From Mycobacterium sp. DL440 (lineage in GTDB: Bacteria; Actinomycetota; Actinomycetes; Mycobacteriales; Mycobacteriaceae), in NCBI RefSeq assembly GCF_011745145.1, contig NZ_CP050191.1, forward strand, positions 2,494,818-2,556,953: 62,136 nt of DNA. The letters run 5' to 3'. A program made the translations under genes and the position numbers. This document shows positions 53,961 to 62,121 of the stretch, in pieces. The number at the start of each line of letters is the position of its first letter. Position 1 is the first letter of the stretch. The notes below the pieces were generated by a model, which had not been told where the DNA came from, searched no databases, and saw only the letters and a list, made by a program, of their open reading frames with translations.

Positions 53961-55222
53961 CCATGTCGACGCGCGTACTGCGGATCGGAATCGCTTCGGC
54001 GCTGAGCGTCATCCTGGTCGTCGCGATCACCGTGGTGGCCACCCCGTGGTGGGATCGGGTCAGGGACAACACCTTCACCGCCTACTTCGCGAATACCAAC
54101 GGGCTCTACACCGGGGACGAGGTGCGTATTCTCGGCGTGGCGGTGGGGACCGTCGAGAGCATCGAGCCCCAGCCCGACGCCGCCAAGGTCACCTTCACGG
54201 TGGACGAGCAATACCCGGTGCCCGCCGACGTCCAGGCGGCGATCCTGTCGCCGTCACTCGTCAGCGCCCGCGCGCTCCAGCTCGTTCCGGCCTATGAGAG
54301 CGGTCCGAAACTGGCCGACGGCGCGTCGATTCCACGGGAACGCACCGCGGTGCCCGTCGAATGGGACGATCTGCGTCAGCAGTTGGAGAAGCTCACCGAC
54401 TCCCTGCAGCCCACCACCCCCGGCGGGCCCAGCCCGGTCGGCGAGTTCGTCAACAGCGCGGCAGGCAATCTGCGCGGCCAGGGCGATACCGCCCGGGACA
54501 CGGTGATCAAACTGTCCCAAGCGGTTTCGGCGCTGGGCGATCACAGCTCCGACATCTTCAGCACCGTCCGCAACCTGCAACTGCTGGTATCCGCGCTGAC
54601 CTCGAGCAGCGATCTGCTGGCGTCGTTCAACACCAACCTGGCCGACATCAGCACCGTGTTGAGTAACACCCCCGACGAGGTGGCCAACGCCACTCAGGCC
54701 CTCGACATCGCGGTCAACGACCTGCGCGGGTTCGTCGCCGAGAACCGCGAGGGCCTCGGCGTCACGTTCGACCGCCTCAACACGATCACCACCGCACTCA
54801 ACGACAGCCGTGCCGACGTCAAGCAGGTCCTGCACATCGCGCCGACGGTGTTCCAGAACTTCATGAACATCTACCAGCCGGCGCAGAGCGCGGTGACCGG
54901 GATCCTGGCACCGGTCAATTTCGCGAACACCGTCCAGTTCATTTGCAGCGCAGTACAAGCCGCATCCCGGAAGGACTGGGAGCAATCGGCGAAGTTGTGC
55001 GTGCAATACCTCGCGCCCATCATCAAGAACCGCCAGTACAACTTCCCGCCGCTCGGGATCAATCCGTTCGTCGGGGCATCAGCGCGGCCCAACGAGATCA
55101 CCTACAGCGAGGACCGGCTGAATCCGCACCTGCCGCCACCGCCTCCTGCATCGCCCGCGCCGATCCAAACCGATCCCGCACTGGGGCTTCCCGGCCTGAT
55201 GCTCCCCGGGGGGACTCCATGA
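53957..55222 (+). CDS. mceD: Mce protein D
   Basis: 421 residues: N-terminal helix (IGIASALSVILVVAITVVA), MCE domain with YFANTNGLYTGDEVRILGVAVGTV, helical tube region (150-310), Cys pair (FICSAVQAA, KLCVQYLAP) and a Pro-rich tail. GTG start overlapping mceC; the stop overlaps mceE. Confidence 0.94.
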   Translation: MTMSTRVLRIGIASALSVILVVAITVVATPWWDRVRDNTFTAYFANTNGLYTGDEVRILGVAVGTVESIEPQPDAAKVTFTVDEQYPVPADVQAAILSPSLVSARALQLVPAYESGPKLADGASIPRERTAVPVEWDDLRQQLEKLTDSLQPTTPGGPSPVGEFVNSAAGNLRGQGDTARDTVIKLSQAVSALGDHSSDIFSTVRNLQLLVSALTSSSDLLASFNTNLADISTVLSNTPDEVANATQALDIAVNDLRGFVAENREGLGVTFDRLNTITTALNDSRADVKQVLHIAPTVFQNFMNIYQPAQSAVTGILAPVNFANTVQFICSAVQAASRKDWEQSAKLCVQYLAPIIKNRQYNFPPLGINPFVGASARPNEITYSEDRLNPHLPPPPPASPAPIQTDPALGLPGLMLPGGTP

Positions 55223-56340
55223 GGCGGCTGGTGGTCGCGGCATTCGTCGTCATGTGCCTGTCGGTGATCCCGGGATGTGAATGGCGCGGGCTGAATTCAC
55301 TGAGTCTGCCGGGAACCCAGGGCAACGGTGACGGCTCGTACACCATCCAGGCGCAGTTGCCCGATGTGGTGGTGATCCAGCAGAACACCCGCGTGCGCGT
55401 CGGAGACGTCAACGTCGGCAATGTCACCAAGATCGAAGTCCAGGACTGGCATGCCCTGGTGACCATGCGCATCGACGGCGGCGTCCACCTGCCGGCCAAC
55501 AGCACCGCCAAACTGGGACAGACCAGCCTGCTGGGCTCCATGCACATCGAGCTCGCGCCGCCGGCGGGCGAGGCGCCGCGTGGCGAACTCGCCGACGGCT
55601 CGGTGATCCCGCTGTCGGCCGCCGCGACCTATCCGACCACCGAGCAGACACTGGCGTCGGTGTCGGTGCTGCTCAACGGCGGTGGGCTGGCCCAACTGCA
55701 GGAGATCAACCAGACCTTCGCGAAGGCGCTGGCCGGCCGGGAGGACGACATGCGCAGTCTCCTCGGCCAATTGGACACCTTCATCGCCGGGCTCAACGCC
55801 CAGACCGATGACATCATCACCGCCACCGAGCGGCTCAACTCGCTGGCCGGTCAGGTGGCGGCCCGGGACGACACCGTCGACACCGCGCTCACCACGATCC
55901 CGAAGGCGCTTGCGGTGTTGTCCGAGCAGCGCACCAAGATCGCCGATGCCGTCGACGCACTCGGAAAGTTCAGTGCGATCGCCACCTCGACTGTCGCCCA
56001 GACCAAGGAATCACTCGTCAGCAACCTGCGCAACATCGCACCGGTGCTGCGGGAACTCGCCAACGCCGGACCCGCACTCACCCGGGGCCTGGACTTCCTG
56101 TCGACGTATCCGTGGGTCAAGAGCACGGTGGCCAACTGGTTCCGGGGCGACTTCGCCAACATCACGCTGGTGGTCGATCTGACGTTGAGCCGGATCGACA
56201 GCAGCCTGTTCACCGGAACCCGGTGGGAAGGCAACCTCACCGAGCTCGAGATGCAATGGGGCCGAACGATCGGCCAGATGCCCAGCCCGTACACGGCCGG
56301 CAACCCATTGATCGCTCCCTACCGGTGGGGGGCGTACTGA
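55219..56340 (+). CDS. mceE: Mce protein E, lipoprotein (LprK-type)
   Basis: 373 residues. Lipoprotein signal peptide with lipobox VIPGC, so Cys20 is lipidated; this marks MceE in most mce operons. MCE domain follows (about 40-115; VVVIQQNTRVRVGDVNVGNVTKI), then a helical region to the C-terminus. ATG overlaps the mceD stop; mceF starts one base after its own stop. Confidence 0.94.
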   Translation: MRRLVVAAFVVMCLSVIPGCEWRGLNSLSLPGTQGNGDGSYTIQAQLPDVVVIQQNTRVRVGDVNVGNVTKIEVQDWHALVTMRIDGGVHLPANSTAKLGQTSLLGSMHIELAPPAGEAPRGELADGSVIPLSAAATYPTTEQTLASVSVLLNGGGLAQLQEINQTFAKALAGREDDMRSLLGQLDTFIAGLNAQTDDIITATERLNSLAGQVAARDDTVDTALTTIPKALAVLSEQRTKIADAVDALGKFSAIATSTVAQTKESLVSNLRNIAPVLRELANAGPALTRGLDFLSTYPWVKSTVANWFRGDFANITLVVDLTLSRIDSSLFTGTRWEGNLTELEMQWGRTIGQMPSPYTAGNPLIAPYRWGAY

Positions 56341-56341
56341 C

Positions 56342-57799
56342 ATGATCCGGCTGTCCCGTCAGGTGTGGATCCAGTTGGCGATCCTGTCCACGATCACCGT
56401 CGTCGCCGTGGGCATCATGGCATTCGGCTTCGTCAACGTCCCGGCACTCCTCGGATTCGGCCGGTACACGGTCACGGTCCAACTTCCTGCCACCGGCGGA
56501 CTGTATCCGACCTCGGTGGTCACCTACCGCGGTACCGAGGTCGGTAGGGTCAAATCGGTCGGCGTCACCCGTGCCGGAGTCGATGCGGTGCTGACCCTGG
56601 ACTCGGACATCGCAGTGCCGTCCCCGGTTTCGGCCGCCGTGCACAGCCGGTCCGCGGTCGGGGAGCAGTTCCTCGAACTGACTCCCGACCGCGGCGCAAC
56701 CGGCACCTTGCGCGACGGCGACGTCATCGGCGTCGACAAGGTACGCATCCCGGCCGACATCGGGAACCTGCTCGATGCGACCAACAAAGCGCTGCAGGCC
56801 ATTCCGCCGGACAATCTACGCACGGTGGTGGACGAGTCGGCCAAGGCCGTCGGGGGACTGGGGCCCGAGCTGTCTCGCATCGTCGACGGGTCGACCGCAC
56901 TGGCCATAGAGGGCGGTAAGAGCGTCGATCAGCTCGGTCAGTTGATCGACCAGTCCCGACCCGTACTGAATTCTCAAGTACAGACCTCTGATTCGATTGC
57001 AACGTGGGCGCAGCGGATGGCCTCGATCACGGGCCAGCTGAAAGCCAGGGACGCGGCGTTCGCGGACCTGCTGACGGTCGGCGCGCCGGCGCTCGGGGAG
57101 GGCAAGGCGCTGTTCGACCGGGTGGCGCCCGCCCTGCCGGTCCTGCTGGCCAACATGGTGAGCCTCGGTGACATCGCGGTGACCTACCGCAACGATCTGG
57201 AGCAGTTGCTCGTCCTCTACCCGCAGGGGACCGCCGTGATGTCGGCGATCACCCTGGCCAATGCCGATACCAAACAGGCCTACCGGGGCATCTACCTCGA
57301 CTTCAACCTCAACCTGAATCTGCCGCCGCCGTGCAATACCGGATTCCTCCCGGTCCGCCAGCAGCGATCACCGTCCGATCAGGACTACCCGGAACGCCCG
57401 GCGGGCGAGCTGTATTGCCGCGTACCGCAGGATTCGGACCTCAATGTGCGTGGCGTGCGCAACATCCCGTGCGAGACCAAGCCATGGAAGCGCGCACCGA
57501 CTGTCGAACTGTGCGAGAGCGACCAGGAGTACATCCCGCTCAACGACGGGTTGAACTGGAAGGGAGACCCCAACGCGACGCTGTCCGGTCAGGGAGTGCC
57601 CCAGTACGCCCCCGGCACGGATCCGCGTCTGCTGCCCCCGCAGGGAACCGGTACCGCACCGCCGGTGGCCTTCGTCCCCTATGACCCGGCGACCGGAACG
57701 TATCTGGGGCCAGACGGCAAGGCCTACACCGACACCGACCTCGCCGACAGCACGAAAGGCAAGACATGGCAGAGCATGCTGACACCGCCGAGCGGCTAG
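56342..57799 (+). CDS. mceF: Mce protein F
   Basis: 485 residues: N-terminal helix (LAILSTITVVAVGIMAFGF), MCE domain (VTVQLPATGGLYPTSVVTYRGTEVGRV), helical region, and a C-terminal part with Cys residues (PPPCNTGFLP, LYCRVPQ, IPCETKP, VELCESD) and a Pro/Gly-rich end. Longest of the six. Its last 34 bp overlap the first Mas gene in another frame. Confidence 0.94.
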   Translation: MIRLSRQVWIQLAILSTITVVAVGIMAFGFVNVPALLGFGRYTVTVQLPATGGLYPTSVVTYRGTEVGRVKSVGVTRAGVDAVLTLDSDIAVPSPVSAAVHSRSAVGEQFLELTPDRGATGTLRDGDVIGVDKVRIPADIGNLLDATNKALQAIPPDNLRTVVDESAKAVGGLGPELSRIVDGSTALAIEGGKSVDQLGQLIDQSRPVLNSQVQTSDSIATWAQRMASITGQLKARDAAFADLLTVGAPALGEGKALFDRVAPALPVLLANMVSLGDIAVTYRNDLEQLLVLYPQGTAVMSAITLANADTKQAYRGIYLDFNLNLNLPPPCNTGFLPVRQQRSPSDQDYPERPAGELYCRVPQDSDLNVRGVRNIPCETKPWKRAPTVELCESDQEYIPLNDGLNWKGDPNATLSGQGVPQYAPGTDPRLLPPQGTGTAPPVAFVPYDPATGTYLGPDGKAYTDTDLADSTKGKTWQSMLTPPSG

Positions 57800-58299
57800 A
57801 CAAGCCGGACACCGGCGGCCCGGCCATCCGTATCCCGATCGTCGTGGTGCTCGTCGTCGTGGCGTCGCTGGCGGTCCTCACCGGTTGGCTGGGATACCGC
57901 GATCAGCGATCCCACGCGGCCGAGGAGCAGCGCAACCTGTTCGTGCAGGTGGCACGCCAGGCGGCGGTGAACCTGACCTCGATCGACCACTCCGAAGCCG
58001 ACGCCGACATCCAGCGGATCCTGGATTCGGCGACCGGAACGTTTCGCGATGACTTCGAGAAGCGGTCGGCGCCGTTCGTGGAGGTCGTCAAGCGGACCCA
58101 GTCGACATCCCGTGGGACCGTTGCCGAGGCGGGTCTGGAATCGGAGGCCGACGGCGTCGCCAGGGTACTCGTCGCGGTCTCGGTGAAGACCGCGAACACT
58201 GCTGCACCCGAACAAGATCCGCGTCGCTGGCGCATGCGCATCAGCGTTGAGCAAGTTGGCGACGACATCAAAGTGTCGAATGTGGAGTTCGTGCAATGA
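57766..58299 (+). CDS. Mce-associated membrane protein (Mas 1)
   Basis: 177 residues: short cytoplasmic N-terminus, one membrane helix (IPIVVVLVVVASLAVLTGWLGY, about 24-45), and an extracytoplasmic NTF2-like/VirB8-like domain (GTFRDDFEKRSAPFVEVVKR). Mas proteins follow mceF in mycobacterial mce operons and are needed for stable Mce complexes. ATG lies 34 bp inside mceF; the stop overlaps Mas 2. Confidence 0.88.
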   Translation: MAEHADTAERLDKPDTGGPAIRIPIVVVLVVVASLAVLTGWLGYRDQRSHAAEEQRNLFVQVARQAAVNLTSIDHSEADADIQRILDSATGTFRDDFEKRSAPFVEVVKRTQSTSRGTVAEAGLESEADGVARVLVAVSVKTANTAAPEQDPRRWRMRISVEQVGDDIKVSNVEFVQ

Positions 58300-58880
58300 C
58301 TACAGATACCGAGCAGGAGACCGACGACCTCGTCGTCGAAGAACTGATTGAGGACGAGGCCGAGCCCGCGGAGCAGGACCGGCCCGGACGCCGGTCCATC
58401 TCGTGGACGCGCATCCTGGCCTTCGGTGTGCTGCCCGCCGTGGCATTGATCCTGGCGCTGGGGGCGGGATACCTGAAATGGCAGGACGGCACCGCACGGT
58501 CGGCGCAGGCCTCCAGCGTGGAATCCGTCCGCGCCGCGAGCGAAAGTACCGTGGCGATCCTGTCCTATCGACCCGACACCGTGGACACCGAGCTGCCAGC
58601 GGCCGCGGGCCGGCTCACCGGTGAGTTCCGCGACCAGTACACGCAACTGATCGACGACGTCGTCATCCCCGGGGCCAAACAACAGGTCATCTCGGCAGTT
58701 GCGTCTGTCCCGGCTGCCGCCGCAGTTTCGGCGTCGGCCCGGCATGCGGTGGTCCTGGTGCTCGTCGACCAGACCACCACGATCGGCACCGGTCCGCCGA
58801 CCAAATCCACCTCCAGCGTGCGGGTAACCCTCGACAAGGTCGAAAACCGATGGCTCATTTCGCAATTCGAACCGGTCTAG
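58296..58880 (+). CDS. Mce-associated membrane protein (Mas 2)
   Basis: 194 residues of the same type as Mas 1: acidic cytoplasmic tail (about 45), helix (ILAFGVLPAVALILALGAGYL), extracytoplasmic domain with LTGEFRDQYTQLIDDVVIPGAKQ and RVTLDKVENRWLISQF, which matches the Mas C-terminus. ATG overlaps the previous stop. The CAP-domain gene starts 31 bp before its end. Confidence 0.88.
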   Translation: MTTDTEQETDDLVVEELIEDEAEPAEQDRPGRRSISWTRILAFGVLPAVALILALGAGYLKWQDGTARSAQASSVESVRAASESTVAILSYRPDTVDTELPAAAGRLTGEFRDQYTQLIDDVVIPGAKQQVISAVASVPAAAAVSASARHAVVLVLVDQTTTIGTGPPTKSTSSVRVTLDKVENRWLISQFEPV

Positions 58881-59341
58881 CCGCCGTCACGGCCCTGACC
58901 GCACTGGCATGGACTCCGGCGCCCGCGCATGCCGACAACCAACGGCTGAACAGCGGCGTGATCGCCAACGTGTTCACGATCCAGCGTCAGGCGGGTTGCA
59001 CCAATAATGTGAGGTCCGACCCGAAACTGAGATTGGCGGCCGAATGGCACACCAACGATCTGCTCGGTAATCGTGACCTGGACGAGCATGTCGGCTCCGA
59101 CGGGTCGACGCCGCAGTCGCGTTCCGAGGCTGCCGGATTCCGCGGCCGGGTGGCCGAAACGGTTGCCATCAACCCGGCGTTGGCGATCAACGGCATCGAG
59201 ATCCTCAACCAGTGGTACTACGACCCGGTCGATTTCGCGATCCTGTCCGACTGCGCCAACACCGCTATCGGGGTGTGGTCGGCCAATACTCTGGACCGAT
59301 CGGTGGTCGTGGCAGTGCTCGGTCAGCCGGCGGACACGTAG
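58850..59341 (+). CDS. Secreted CAP-domain (SCP/PR1) protein
   Basis: 163 residues. Signal peptide (LAAVTALTALAWTPAPAHA-D, cleavage near residue 28) and a compact CAP domain with LRLAAEWHTNDLLGN, DEHVGSDGSTPQSRSEAAGF and VAETVA. The His, Glu and Ser/Thr positions of the CAP cleft are partly recognisable. Two cysteines (QAGCTNN, SDCANT) probably bridge. CAP proteins bind sterols or lipids in several organisms, which would suit a lipid importer operon. It is coupled to Mas 2 by a 31-bp overlap, so it is part of the operon. Confidence 0.78.
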   Translation: MAHFAIRTGLAAVTALTALAWTPAPAHADNQRLNSGVIANVFTIQRQAGCTNNVRSDPKLRLAAEWHTNDLLGNRDLDEHVGSDGSTPQSRSEAAGFRGRVAETVAINPALAINGIEILNQWYYDPVDFAILSDCANTAIGVWSANTLDRSVVVAVLGQPADT

Positions 59342-59385
59342 TAATACCCATCCCGACCCGGCGCTCCGACCGGCAGACTGAGGTC

Positions 59386-60711
59386 ATGCCAATCGACGAG
59401 GCTGTGCCCTCTCAGGACACCGTCACCCGTGACACCAAGCCGGACCGTGACCGTGCGGTCGATGTCGCGCGCCTGGGTGCCCTGCTCGTGGTGATCTTCG
59501 GTCACTGTGCCCTGCTGCTGGCCACCATCGATTCCGGGGGCGTACGGGTCGGCAACATCCTCGGCGCACTCCCGGGACTGGCCCCGATCACGTGGATACT
59601 GCAGGTGATGCCGCTGTTCTTCCTGGCCGGAGGGGCTGCGGGTGCCTACAGTTGGCGGACCGGAAGCCCGTGGGGCGGATGGTTGCTTGCCCGTGCCCAG
59701 CGGCTGTGCCGGCCGGTCTTCTGGTACCTGGCGGTGTGGTCGGTGGTCCTGGTCGTGGTGCACGTGACGATGGGGGCCGAGTCCGCCGCTGCGCTCGGGC
59801 GCGAATGTGTGGCCCTGTTGTGGTTCCTGGGTGTCTACCTGATGGTGCTCGCCTTCGTCCCGGCGCTGATGCGCCTGCGCACCGGACGGGCGCTGGCGCT
59901 GGTGGTCGCCGGACTGATCGTCGCGTCCGGAATGGTGGATGCGATCCGCTTCGCGGTCGGCACCCCCGAGGCGGGCACCGCCAATCTGATCGTCGTCTGG
60001 CTGATTCCCGTGGTGATCGGGGTGGCCTATGCGCGACGCCTGATCTGCGCGCGGCGGGCGATAGCGATCGCGGTCCTCGCCTTCACTGCGCAGGTGATCC
60101 TCGCTCTCACCGGCATTTACGACGTGTCCCTCGTCGTCACCGGAACCGAGCACGTGTCGAACGTGTCACCGCCCACGCTTCTGCTGGCACTGCACTGCAC
60201 ATGGATGCCATGCCTGTTCATCGCTGCTGCGAACCCGATCCGGCGCTGGGCCGCCCGTCCGCGGGTCTGGTACGTGGTGGCAACGGGAAACGGGGGAGCC
60301 ATGACACTGTACCTGTGGCACATCCCGGTGATCGCGATCGCCGCGTTCAGTCTGCACGCCCTCGGCCTGGATGCATTCGACCCGCACGCCCCGGGCTTCT
60401 GGGCCCATCTGGCCCTGCGTGCAGTGGTTTTCACCGTTCTCATGGCCGCGGCGTTCCGGCTGCTGTCGCCGCTGGAGCACCGCCCGCTGCCGTGGTGGGA
60501 CGATCCGGTCCAGATCGGCGGCGCCCGGTCGGTGGTCACCGGCGTGTTGTTGTGTGTCGCCGGCGCCGCGTTGACCCTGATGGCCAAGAACGGCCTCGAC
60601 GGTGTGCTGGGCTGGTCGGCGCTCGGCGGGTTCGTCCTCGCGGCCGTTGCTGCACGCGTGAGCGTAGGACGGGCGGCGGAGACCCAATTATCGCAAGGTC
60701 GGGCAACGTAA
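59386..60711 (+). CDS. Acyltransferase 3 family membrane protein
   Basis: 441 residues with ten or more membrane helices. It has the acyltransferase-3 N-terminal motif RAVDVARLGALLVVIFGHC (catalytic His about 41), the MPLFFLAGGAAGAYSW segment and the terminal MTLYLWHIP motif. It would transfer acyl groups onto envelope carbohydrates or lipids. M. tuberculosis Rv0228 is of the same kind. ATG at 59386; an open extension upstream is not family-like. 44 bp after the CAP gene, possibly co-transcribed with the mce operon. Confidence 0.85.
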   Translation: MPIDEAVPSQDTVTRDTKPDRDRAVDVARLGALLVVIFGHCALLLATIDSGGVRVGNILGALPGLAPITWILQVMPLFFLAGGAAGAYSWRTGSPWGGWLLARAQRLCRPVFWYLAVWSVVLVVVHVTMGAESAAALGRECVALLWFLGVYLMVLAFVPALMRLRTGRALALVVAGLIVASGMVDAIRFAVGTPEAGTANLIVVWLIPVVIGVAYARRLICARRAIAIAVLAFTAQVILALTGIYDVSLVVTGTEHVSNVSPPTLLLALHCTWMPCLFIAAANPIRRWAARPRVWYVVATGNGGAMTLYLWHIPVIAIAAFSLHALGLDAFDPHAPGFWAHLALRAVVFTVLMAAAFRLLSPLEHRPLPWWDDPVQIGGARSVVTGVLLCVAGAALTLMAKNGLDGVLGWSALGGFVLAAVAARVSVGRAAETQLSQGRAT

Positions 60712-60779
60712 TTCACTACCACGATGGATGAATCGTGCGTTGTGGAAAACGCCTCCACGTGTCTGCCGCCCGTTGTCTT

Positions 60780-61670
60780 GAGTCTAGATTTTGGCAGGTT
60801 TTTCTCGTCGAGGTAGGCCTGTTTGGGGGTGCGGTCGTCGAGGGCTTGGTGGGGTCGGATGGTGTTGTAGATGATGCGGAATCGGTGTACTTCCATGTCG
60901 AGAGCGTCGCCGTCGCCGATGTGGCCGCGGTACAGATGCTCGTATTTTAGGGTGCCGAAGAACCGTTCGACGACTCCGTCGGTCTGAGGAGATTTCACTC
61001 GGGTGCGGACGTGGCGCAGCAGTGGATCGTTCCGGTCGGCGAATAGGGCCTGGAAGTCCTTGCCGCGGTGACAGGGCCCGTTGTAAGAGACGATCGCGAT
61101 CGGGGCGGGAATCTGGCCGATGATGTTCTCGTGGTCATCCAGGAGGTCCATCAGGCCGCGATCTGTGCGTAGGTCGTCGATGTCGAGGATGCGTTGGGCT
61201 TCGTCGATGGCCAGCTGTACGCAACGCACCGCGTCGATGCCCCGGCTGGTGGGGGTGACGGTGATGGCTAGGCAGTATTTGGTGGCGTAGTCGATGACCG
61301 CACTGATCTGCCAGACCCGGTTGCGTTCGGTGGGCGGGTCAGCGAACGACTTTGCGTCGTAGCGCTGCCCAGGATTTGCGGTCAGCGCGAAAGCCTTGCG
61401 GCAGAGGCAGTCCCCGGCGTCGTAGGGATCGGGCTAGCGAGGAGTTCGTCACCTCATGGCCGTCGGCGCGCATCATCGCGGCGATCTTGCGGTAGCCCCA
61501 GGCCGGCCACGCCTCGGCGTATTTGGCGGCCAGGGCTTCGATGCGATCGACCACTGGTCCCGGCCACGGTCCTTTGGTGGATTGGCCGCCGCGCAGGCGG
61601 CCAAGCGTTGCCGGTAGGTGCGTTCGGGGATGTCGGCCAGTGGGGCGAACCTCGAAGCCGGCAGACCCGC
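60780..61670 (-). pseudogene. IS3 OrfB transposase, inactivated
   Basis: Recognisable HTH_21 and integrase-core segments. The HTH frame (WGYRKIAAMMRADGHEV, LARSLRRRGLPLPQGFRADRKSW) ends at 61339, and the core continues in another frame after an extra base near 61363. A second frame change lies near 61590-61620. Between VWQ and VIDYATK only about four residues remain where about 20 are normal, so the first catalytic Asp is deleted. The second Asp (SDNGP in relatives) reads SYNGP. The Glu (DGVVERFFGTLK) is intact. The frame also runs on without a stop beyond the conserved end. Confidence 0.8.
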
Positions 61671-61678
61671 TGCCTCTC

Positions 61679-62029
61679 TTAGGGCTTCGAGGTCGGCGAA
61701 GGGACTTGGTCAGCCAATGCCGCTCCGCGTTGCCAGATCCGCAGTTGCACGGTGGCTTCGGCTAACGCCAATTTCAGCTGTTCGTTTTCGATCTGCATCC
61801 GACGTTGCTCGGGGTTGCCCCTGGCTCCGGCTGAGCCGCTGGGGATCTCTTGGAGGCGCTGCGCGCCGGCCGCCAAGAACTGATGTTTCCACTTGGTGAC
61901 CGTGACTATGGAAGCCCCGCACCGGCGAGCGGCCTGGGCACAGGTCATCTCGTTGGCCAAGATCGCCAACACCAATCGAGTTTTCTCTTCGGCGGGGATC
62001 TTCGTCCGACGCGACCGGGATATATCCAC
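61679..62029 (-). CDS. IS3 OrfA (HTH_Tnp_1) protein
   Basis: 116 residues. Helix-turn-helix (TRLVLAILANEMTCAQAARRCGASIVTVTKWKHQFLAAG, 17-55) and a leucine-zipper-like helix (QIENEQLKLALAEATVQLRIW) typical of the DNA-binding OrfA of IS3 elements. GTG start. It may still be translated, but the transposase itself is dead. OrfA alone could act as a repressor of related elements. Confidence 0.75.
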   Translation of the reverse strand: MDISRSRRTKIPAEEKTRLVLAILANEMTCAQAARRCGASIVTVTKWKHQFLAAGAQRLQEIPSGSAGARGNPEQRRMQIENEQLKLALAEATVQLRIWQRGAALADQVPSPTSKP

Positions 62030-62050
62030 AACCTTCCGCCGTGGCCGCAG

Positions 62051-62059
62051 TTATCCACA
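62051..62059 (+). promoter_or_regulatory. DnaA-box-like site
   Basis: TTATCCACA, the perfect DnaA-box consensus; a related ATATCCACA is at 62022-62030. Two such sites 29 bp apart near a gene start may be chance or may link the downstream gene to replication status. No origin features (parA/parB/dnaA/dnaN, further boxes) are present. Confidence 0.3.
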
Positions 62060-62105
62060 ACCTGCAACCCTGTCAAAAAGTATGAGTCAGTGGACGGTGG
62101 CATAA

Positions 62106-62121
62106 TCGAACGTATGTTCGA
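62106..62121. promoter_or_regulatory. LexA (SOS) box
   Basis: TCGAAC-GTAT-GTTCGA, a perfect match to the mycobacterial LexA consensus TCGAAC-N4-GTTCGA. It covers the ATG of the following gene. LexA binding here would block transcription until DNA damage. Confidence 0.8.

Larger units (their letters stand above)
60764..62102 (-). mobile_element. Degenerate IS3-family insertion sequence
   Basis: About 1.34 kb, transcribed leftward. An OrfA-type HTH gene is followed by a broken OrfB transposase. Both proposed ends start TGCC[G/A]CC (TGCCGCCC at 60764; complement of GGACGGTGGCA at 62102), in line with imperfect IS3 termini. No matching 3-4 bp target duplication was found (GTC before, TAA after), so the limits are uncertain. 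Confidence 0.65.

Noticed and set aside
60117..60779. C-terminal extension of the IS3 transposase frame into the acyltransferase gene
   Set aside because: Read-through caused by loss of the natural end; sequence beyond 60780 is antisense to the acyltransferase.
62022..62059. Replication origin
   Set aside because: Only two DnaA-like sites, and no dnaA, dnaN or AT-rich unwinding region nearby.
60761..62105. Target-site duplication around the IS
   Set aside because: Bases next to the proposed ends (GTC and TAA) do not match; ends may be misplaced or the element old.
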